DNA from: Spinacia oleracea
Lineage: Eukaryota > Streptophyta > Magnoliopsida > Caryophyllales > Amaranthaceae
Assembly (NCBI RefSeq): GCF_020520425.1
Contig: NC_079491.1
Coordinates: forward strand, 24,543,449 to 24,607,448
Reading direction: 5' to 3'
Length of the DNA: 64,000 nucleotides
Part shown: positions 57,024 through 64,000 of the stretch, one piece after another
Layout of the letters: the number at the start of each line of letters is the position of its first letter
How positions within the stretch are numbered: the first letter of the stretch is position 1
Position numbers and translations under genes: made by a program
Notes under the pieces: model-generated
The model's input: the letters and a program-made list of their open reading frames with translations, nothing else
Told to the model about the DNA's origin: nothing
The model's database searches: none

Positions 57024-57246
57024 AGGGACGACCCGGAAAGGAAAGCGGTGCGAGTATTAAGGGACGAAGGGAATATTAATATTTCTCTCTTTTTTATAGT
57101 CCCCACACTTACTCACATCATCTTTTTACTATAATAAATAATTACTCACTACCCATTTTCATTTTATTTTAACGAATCCAACTCACTCTTCTAAAACTAT
57201 GTGCCGATCAAAGTGTATCTCTGTTTAAAATACGGAGGGAGGTAGT

Positions 57247-57785
57247 ATGAGAATAGATATGTGAAATCATAAACCAAATACTCCTTAAAATGTGAGAATA
57301 CAAATAGGGACATCTATTTATGATATATAAGTCAATCTTTTATGCACGGAGGGAATGCGCATTATTGTTTTTCTCATTATTACTCCGTATACAGTATTAC
57401 TTTTGTTGGCAAATATTATTTTTTATTGTTATTAGCAATATTTTGATGAGCAAAATTTAGTCCACTTACAATCTCAGTATACTAAAAAACAATTGACGAT
57501 GCAAAGTACGAAGTAATTCTTTTAGTTTATATCTTGATATTTTCCCTTTTCTTTATATTTTCAAATGAAATTATCGAAATGTCATCGAACACAAAGGAAC
57601 AAAGTATTAGTATAGGCAACAATAACTTTGTAATTCAAGCTACATTTATTTATTTGTGAGCTTTTATCAAAATAATTTGTTTCTGGGTATTTCCAAAAGT
57701 GTGTAGGGCTAACTAAAGGGGCAAAAGTGGTCTTCTACTACATACGAAGTATAATTTTATGTGTAGGGCTGCAGGGTTATCACTA
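57247..57785. other. Intergenic, no gene seen
   Basis: AT-rich with TACGGAGTA-type words and TACGAAGTA near 57505 and 57744. No structure recognised. Confidence 0.35.
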
Positions 57786-58112
57786 CTTCCTCCGTTCCGG
57801 AATACTTGACCTGTTTTCCTTATCGGGCCGTCCCTTAATACTTGACCTATTTCTAAAAATGGAAATATTCTAACAATATTATATTATTTCTCACTCCACC
57901 CCTATTAACCCACCTACCCCTATTCCATACAAAAAATAATTAAAAATTCAACCCCTACTCTCCCCCAACCCCACCTCTTAACTCACCTCCCACTAACTAC
58001 ATTAAAATAATACCCCACTATCAACTACTACCTATTAAATTAAATAAGTCAATTCAAGTCTCTTAAACTCTGTGCCGGTCAAACCGGGTCGAATATTCCG
58101 GGACGGAGGGAG
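57786..58112. mobile_element. Stowaway-like MITE
   Basis: The left end CTTCCTCCGTTCCGGAATACTTGACC and the right end TCGAATATTCCGGGACGGAGGGAG are inverted copies, flanked by TA. It is followed by a T-run of about 20 bases. Confidence 0.85.
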
Positions 58113-58289
58113 TATTTTTTTTTTTTTTTTTTTACAATAGCTACAGAGAACAAAACCCGAATAAACTAAACAAAAGAAAGGCCAAGCGTCCTACATCTAG
58201 TAACCCGAATAAACTATTTTGTTCTACGACTAATGATCATGATGTTTTGTGGCAACATAAATACATAATTAGTTGTATCGAATTAATTA

Positions 58290-58325
58290 TACTAGTTTTT
58301 AACTTGTGCGATGTACGAGTTCCCT
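58290..58325 (-). other. Diverged Helitron 3'-end-like motif
   Basis: On the minus strand ACTCGTACATCGCACAAGT can form a short hairpin and is followed after five bases by CTAGT, the layout of a Helitron 3' end. It resembles the clearer motif at 60414-60442 but has changes in the stem. Confidence 0.35.
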
Positions 58326-58429
58326 CTTATTTAAAAAATTTGGTTTAGATTTTCTTTGCACACGTAAAAAGAGAGAAAGAATGAGAAATAAAAATGTTGA
58401 ATAATGGTAGATGATGGGTTTGGTAAATA

Positions 58430-58772
58430 TTCCTTTTGTTTCTTTTTGTTATTTACGTTTTTTCTGGGTGTCTCAAAATGTTTTTTACATTTCATTTTAT
58501 ATTACCATACAAATGCTTTAATATTCTATTAAAATTTTTGACAAATGATTATTTTAACCAATTAAATTCATTGGATCATTTTAATCTCTCACATTTTTTT
58601 ATTGGGACATTAAGTATAATATTAAAATTTTGATAAGAGTGAAAACAATATAAATAAACGTAAATTTTCTTGTTTAAGTAAAAAATAGAGGAATCTCAAT
58701 GCACATTAATTTAATTAGTTGTTAATAAACCTGTAAAAGACTAAATGTAAAGAAAAAAAAAACCAGAGAGAG
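58430..58772. mobile_element. Stowaway-like MITE
   Basis: Ends TTCCTTTTGTTTCTTTTTGTTATTTACG and AAATGTAAAGAAAAAAAA-CC-GAGAGAG pair as inverted repeats. The interior shares GTGTCTCAAAATGTTTTTTAC and TTTGACAAATGATTATTTTA (in inverse) with the MITE at 44248-44600. Confidence 0.7.
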
Positions 58773-58774
58773 TA

Positions 58775-59727
58775 CAAATTATTCAATTGGAGTAGAAATG
58801 TGAGCTACTAAAAATAAGAATGTAATTAAATAAACTATTTAATAAAGATGAATTTATAAGGGGGGAAAATGCAAGGAGGGAGGGGGGAATGATTAGCTTT
58901 ACCAATAATTTAAAAAAATAAATTATGTTACAATCTACCGACGGCTATATTTCGTACTCTTATAACATTTATTTTTCGATCTTTTGTTTTAAGTTTTTAC
59001 AAAGGCTCCATAAAATACGAAACACATAATTTCCTAAAAAAAAAAGAAAAATACTAAACACATAAACAGATCGATTTAACATAACAAGACGATGAACAAC
59101 AATAATGCAACAAAATTACAAAAGCATATACGGAATGCAGAACTCATACTCATCAGTCATCAGTCATCAGTCATCACTCGTGAATGATAAAACATTTTGC
59201 AGCAAGAACAGTACTACAAGTCTACAACACATTAGTATTATGGAATTGTCGTTGAATAAAATGGGGTGCATGCATTCATACTTTAAACATCAACCATAAA
59301 TTTTTGCAAATACGATACGATACGACACATTACTTTTCTTTTGTGGGTTCTACTACGAGGAGTTCTCACCGCTTTTGGTGAATAGACATGCTACTCTGTG
59401 TAATGGGCATATAGTCACATGTATCCCTAATTGGCAAGACAGAGCTACCACACCATGTATAACTCCATGTGGTGATGATAAAGGTCACAAGTTGCGACAA
59501 TATTTAGTTGTCGCAATCCTACGTGTCGGATTCTAAGTGTTACGTATAAGTGCCACTTAGGCCACGCGTCATCAAAATATTTTTACTATCAATGCAACAT
59601 TTTTACTATGAAAAAACGTAAATATAAGAAGTCGATGTAAAGAAAGAAACATATATCTATTATATCTATAAAAAAAAATAGAATATTAAGATGTTCTTAC
59701 CTTTTATGTAACATATATGATATGTTA
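58775..59727. other. Intergenic, no gene seen
   Basis: Includes a (CAGTCAT)n-like short tract at 59153-59175 and no recognised coding region. The open plus-strand stretch 59105-59299 spans that tract and is not supported. Confidence 0.35.
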
Positions 59728-59729
59728 TA

Positions 59730-60296
59730 CTTCCTCCGTCTTTTAATACTTGCAACGTTTGGACTTTTGCCACTATTCATATAATCTACTTTGACTATTC
59801 TTAGTGCTTTTTATATAAGATACTCCCTCCGTCCCATAATTATCTTCCTGTTTGACCAAAAACACGGATTTTAAGAAAATTGGAATATAGTACATGAAAA
59901 AGTGGAATAAAGTACAAATAATGATTGAGTTGTATGAAAAAGTGGAGTAAAGTACATGTGAAAGAGAATATAGTACATGGAAAAAGTGGAATATAGTACA
60001 TGGGTGAGGATTTTAATTAATATAGTACATGAGAAAGTGGAGACCTTATTAGCCAAAATTAGAAACAGGAAGATAATTTTGGGACGCTCGTTTAGGAAAG
60101 CAGGAAGATAATTTTGGGACGGGGGGAGTAAAACATAGTCATGTGGGATCTTGTTAGATTCGTCTCAATGTGTATTTTCAAAATATTAACTTTTTATAAT
60201 TTTTGCACAAAGAGAATTTAAGATATAAATGATCAAAGTTGTGCATTGACATGCGTGAAACTAACAAACGTTGCGAGTATTAAAAAACGGAGGAAG
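59730..60296. mobile_element. Stowaway-like MITE (outer) holding a second MITE
   Basis: Ends CTTCCTCCGTCTTTTAATACTTGCAACG and CGTTGCGAGTATTAAAAAACGGAGGAAG, flanked by TA. Interrupted by the element at 59823-60128. Confidence 0.85.
59823..60128. mobile_element. Stowaway-like MITE (inner)
   Basis: Ends CTCCCTCCGTCCCATAATTATCTTCCTG and CAGGAAGATAATTTTGGGACGGGGGGAG, flanked by TA. The right arm occurs twice (AACAGGAAGATAATTTTGGGAC at 60064 and again at 60101). Short AGTACATG units repeat between. Confidence 0.88.
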
Positions 60297-60847
60297 TATA
60301 AGTTAAATATTTTAGTTTCCAATTAGGTTCATGACACATAAGCATGCAATGTCATGCAAATTGAGACCTTTATCATTTTTGCACTCCATGACATTCAATT
60401 GTTTCAACACTAACTAGTATGGTACCCGTGCGATGCACGGTTTAATAGAAAATACAAAATTTATATGAAATCTGGTAGACAATTATCATCAAAATAGAGT
60501 TTATAAATATTCTCCAAATAAAAAATAATTAATGATGGATAAATTTGTTATTGTTTATACGGTGTCTTACTTATTAAAACAAATAAGGGTATATAGATAA
60601 AATTATTTTCATTCTCATTCACCACTTGTGTCAAACATAAATTTATCTCACCCGCCTTCACTTCGATAGTAATACCAACTTAATACTCGCACAGTCGCCC
60701 CGTCAACCTCATTACCCGATCACTTATCACCTATCTATACCATTTAATTTATTGAGTTAGAGATGACTTTGAGGCGGAGTAGGGCCTGCACACCCGCACC
60801 CGCCTACAATTCTCATCTTCATCCCCTCCATCTACGATAGGAACGAT

Positions 60848-60860
60848 ACCCCCCCCCCCC
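60848..60860 (+). repeat. Poly-C run
   Basis: An uninterrupted run of cytosines, unusual in this AT-rich window, inside a C-rich segment 60640-60960 that reads as low-complexity in all frames. Confidence 0.85.
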
Positions 60861-61628
60861 CTCCAACCCCCGTCTCAAAAGATATAAAGTAAAATTCATC
60901 CCCTCTTCATCACCTTCGTTCCCGTGTATCCACACCCACGCCCCTAAACTCGACTTTTTTTTCTTTTGTAAGAGAGTTTTAAATTTTAAAACTCTATTCA
61001 AGAGCCTCTGAAAATTCGTTTGTCTTATTAGAGTTATTGAGTATATAAATAAACAAAACATTATAATATGTAAGTTAATAGTACTTTTGTTTACATATTC
61101 ATAATTAATCAGATGAAGGATTAGCGGCTCGGCCGGGTCCAATCTAAAATCCATCATCTCCCCGTCACTCGCGACGAATACATTTTTTAACCCCAACACC
61201 CAATAAACTTTCTTCCATCGCCACCCACTTGGGGAGGATGCACAAGGGGATTTCCCAAAAAACCCGCCCCACTGATCGACAATCTGACATCATATGGTCG
61301 ATAAATAATTCAATTTTCCTTACAATTAAATTTTAAATATATTGACATAAGTTTATTGCGAAGTAACAAAATTGATTGTATTAGCTATAATATTGAAAAA
61401 ATTATTTTAAAGTGACATACATAATTAGAATTGGGTTAGTGTTCTCAAATTTTAAAAGTGACATACATAATTAGGATTGGTGAGTGTTCTCAGTATATGA
61501 CACAATTTCTAAACGAAACTTGATAGTACTTACAATTAGTCATTATTTATGTTATAAGAGAGGCAAATCATAGAGCGACATTTGTCATCTCTACATCGAT
61601 TTACCTTAGTACAGAGTATATAGATTAA

Positions 61629-61866
61629 GGGTGCGTTCGTACCTAATTTTTACTTATATTTCCGGAACTTATCTTATTTGAACTTATCTGAACTTATTAG
61701 AACTTATTATAACTTATCAAAACTTATTTTAGTTACTAATTATACTTGGTCAACCCTTATTTTTCTTGAACTTATCTTATATGAACTTAACTGAACTTAT
61801 CTTAACTTATCTGAACTTATTTTTCCTCAAAATAAGTGAAAATAAGGTGAACGGAACAGAACCTAA
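61629..61866. mobile_element. MITE with GAACTTATCT repeats
   Basis: Ends GGGTGCGTTCGTACCTAATTTTTACTTAT and, inverted, GGTTCTGTTCCGTTCACCTTATTTTCACTTAT. The interior carries about ten AACTTAT units. It directly abuts one of the Helitron 5'-end-like motifs. Confidence 0.6.
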
Positions 61867-63464
61867 AATTAAGAAATTTATTGACATGAGTAAATTAATA
61901 TGTAATTCTTAGTATAATCGATTATTACCATAAGTAATTAGAAGATTTTAGGTGAAATATATACAAAGTATATATTAAATATTTTATCATAGGTTAGTTA
62001 CCAATATTATAAAAGAGGCAAATCAGAGCGGCATTTGTCAGCGGGTCCATCAATTTGCTTATCATTTAGTATAGTACTTCGTATACATATGTTTGTTAAA
62101 AATTGACTAAAATATAAGTCAATTGGTTAGCCTAAAATATATATTTGGAGGAGCTTTTTGAAGTAAAGAGGACTACGTAGTCGTGCATCATTTTTCTTGT
62201 TTACTACTTCGCCTTTTTTTTGGATAAACCACTTTTATTTTCACGGTTGTTAATAAATAACTTCAACTATTAATATCTTAAATTATCAATTAGTAAACAT
62301 CATAAAGAAAAATGGTAGTATTATGTAAGTATTTAGACAAATCCAACAAAATGATACAGAGTACATGACTATGTTCATCATAAAGTATTAATAATCGCAA
62401 AAAAAAAAAAAAAAAAACAGAAAAGGTAGAGGTATGTGTGAATATATAGCTAGTGTAAAAAACAAATAATTGCATCTAAAAAATTTAGGAATTACGTAGT
62501 AAAGTAGTACGGAGTAGATAGATTATATTACACAAATTTTGCTCATGTTTAAAGAAGTTACATAATCTTTTTAAAGTAGTAAAATATTACTATCAATATA
62601 ATGGAGGTGATAATTATCGAATTTAGTTGCTAAATATACTACGTGTAAAATATTACAATCAATGACGGTTATAATTATTGCATATAGTTGTTAAAATATT
62701 CTAGAGTACAATTGTAATTTTTTTATACTCTTATTCATACTTGATTGATTTTCTAATTTATTTGTATTCGATTTATGTAAGTACGAAATACAAATAAGTA
62801 GACTACTCTTATTTTTTTTAAAAAAATCATACTACGTACTATGTATAATGGATTAATTTTTATAAAAAGATAATCTTATATTGGTAATATTTGTTACCAA
62901 ATATAGAAAAGATAAATTATGTATAATTTTTAAAAAAAATTCCCTATGTATAGAATGAAATCTTTTTAAATTTTGAGGAAAAGATAATCAAATATTTTTT
63001 GTGGTAAAAGTTAACAAAAATAATTATAGAATCCAAGTATTTTATTTTTTTAATTTTATATCTATAAGAGAGGCCAATCAATGAGTGACATTTGTCATCA
63101 TCACATTGATTTCCTCTCTTTTAGTATAATATATAGATAGATTACTGGTTCACAATTAAACTATGTCACCATCTAATTAAAGTTCTAAACTACAACAATT
63201 TTGTGGTTATAAATTCACCCTTCTTTAATGTATATAGTACGTATCGAACTATTGAAGTATCCTGTATTTAAAAATGAGAGAAAGTTTTCAAACAAATTTT
63301 AAAAGAAGAAACTAAATGAATCTAAATAATGAGAAACTTAAGTATTCCGTATAATTTTTTTAAATAAAAAATTAATTCATTAATAAAAAGTCATACGACA
63401 TTTACAATAGGAATTAATAAATACATAACAAATTGAATAAAAAAGAGGTATTCCTTCATCAAAA
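61867..63464. other. AT-rich repeat-derived DNA, no gene seen
   Basis: Apart from the Helitron-like motifs, only homopolymer runs (for example A at 62399-62418) and TACGGAGTA words are seen. Confidence 0.35.
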
Positions 63465-63642
63465 CTACCATTGTTGAGAAGATGTTGCACTGTGGTCTGC
63501 AGGATATCTCTCGCACATATTGCTGGAATATACAGCCTCTCCGAAGAGACGGTCTAACGATTTGTTGTAGCCGCGAGAACGATTTCCGTCCGATTCATCT
63601 AAGTCAATTTGAAGATAATTGTTTCGATCTTGTATAATTCTT
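63465..63642 (-). pseudogene. Unidentified exon-like ORF at the right edge
   Basis: The minus strand is open for 58 codons. It reads NYLQIDLDESDGNRSRGYNK, then SLDRLFGEAVYSSNMCERYP, and ends SATSSQQW before TAG at 63467-63465. A stop lies just upstream of 63642, so it would need a splice acceptor near there. A second frame just upstream reads SLVEYRREFDSLIKNYTRSK, so the two may be one gene broken by a frameshift. GC content and codon use look coding compared with the surroundings. No family recognised. Confidence 0.35.
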
Positions 63643-64000
63643 TATCAACGAATCGAATTCACGACGGTACTCCACCAAACTATGCTAAACCTAAAATAAT
63701 CAAAACCCATCATTCATTTTCCCTATCATGAAGACCCCCAACCAAACGCTCCCTCAATATTCTTACGGATCCTCAGCAACTGGTGCAATTGCATTTGGAC
63801 GAAGTTTTTCAGGAAATGCATATTAGATGGACCTTAGAAGAAATCAAGATCGTAGGTTAGGATTTTTCCTGCTATAGCGTTCATAAGGTGGAGCGGCAGC
63901 GAGTGAGTCAGACTCATGTTTTTGCAAATGATGCTTCACGAAATTTAATTTGCTTTTCTATTTTTCCATAATATTGTTTAGTTTAACTTATGTTATGTAA
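63643..64000. other. Right edge, no gene assigned
   Basis: Less AT-rich than the region before it. A 34-codon plus-strand ORF from 63728 (MKTPNQTLPQYSYGSS) is short and unsupported. It may belong to the same broken gene as 63465-63642. Confidence 0.3.

Larger units (their letters stand above)
47350..57072. mobile_element. Second MITE of the stack, interrupted by the copia element
   Basis: The left end CTCTCTCCGTCCTTTAATACTCGC and the right end GCGAGTATTAAGGGACGAAGG are inverted copies of one another. The copia element sits inside at the duplicated AGGGA. The right arm is present twice (GCGGTGCAAGTACTAAGGGA before the copia element, GCGGTGCGAGTATTAAGGGA after it). Confidence 0.75.
47243..57246. 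mobile_element. Outermost MITE of a four-layer nested stack
   Basis: The left arm reads TTTCATCTGTATTTTAAA then AGAGATACACTTTTC; the right arm, inverted, reads TACCTCCCTCCGTATTTTAAA then AGAGATACACTTTGATC. These pair across 10 kb, so they were ends of one Stowaway-like MITE later filled by the MITE at 47350-57072 and its contents. End positions are approximate. Confidence 0.6.
60414..63141 (-). mobile_element. Helitron-like element(s), non-autonomous
   Basis: On the minus strand the left edge reads CCGTGCATCGCACGGGTACC then ATACTAG followed by T, a hairpin plus CTAG as at Helitron 3' ends. The right edge begins TCTATATATTATACTAAAAG, followed by GAGGAAATCAATG, a Helitron-like 5' end. Two more 5'-end-like copies, each with GACAAATG-CGCTC and GCCTCT-TTATA words, lie near 61628-61550 and 62090-62005, so the segment is likely nested or tandem truncated copies. 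No Rep/helicase gene is seen. Boundaries are inferred from end motifs only. Confidence 0.5.

Noticed and set aside
60819-61199. 126-codon minus-strand ORF
   Set aside because: Low-complexity Gly/Arg end from the poly-C region and no domain; lies within Helitron-like DNA.

Overview
This window looks like nuclear DNA of a eudicot plant. Genes are spliced with GT-AG introns, spacers are AT-rich, and transposable elements fill much of the sequence. The recurrent TACGGAGTA-type words in the repeats make me lean towards Caryophyllales (an Amaranthaceae relative such as spinach or beet), but that is a guess from composition.

Four genes look functional. At the left edge is the 3' part of an aldo-keto reductase gene (+, 361-1945; its first exon lies outside the window). 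It is convergent with a complete 12-exon gene for the COPII coat subunit SEC23 (-, 11782-2861). A 4-exon clade E-like protein phosphatase 2C with an N-terminal acylation motif follows (-, 28197-26551). Then comes an intronless, membrane-anchored FkbM-type methyltransferase-like gene (-, 36599-35013), whose leader holds a 37-codon upstream ORF. The AKR, PP2C and methyltransferase genes resemble a gene run that I recall from the top of Arabidopsis chromosome 5 (At5g01670, At5g01700, At5g01710), so the window probably keeps an ancient gene order spread apart by repeats. A dead trypsin/DegP-like protease gene lies at 21942-23461, with a possible second remnant near 25230-25760.

The rest is mostly mobile DNA. 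In order: an hAT-type MITE in a SEC23 intron; a decayed Ty1/copia fragment (12540-14110); a young non-autonomous LTR retrotransposon (15162-20019, TSD TCATA); an hAT-like repeat rich in GTGTC words (20067-20527); Stowaway-like MITEs, several nested in each other; Mutator-like foldback elements (31246-31754, 32560-32850); a CACTA element inside a MITE (38579-43177, TSD AAC); nested hAT-like elements (44815-46492); and a four-layer stack at 47243-57246. In that stack, two nested MITEs hold a Ty1/copia element (TSD AGGGA), whose pol gene is split by a second CACTA element (TSD GGA). Helitron-type termini occur at 58290-63141.

No rRNA, tRNA or CRISPR was recognised. The observations most worth checking are the methyltransferase uORF, the four-layer stack, the host-like coding fragments inside both CACTA elements (one resembling 14-3-3), and the spliced protease pseudogene.
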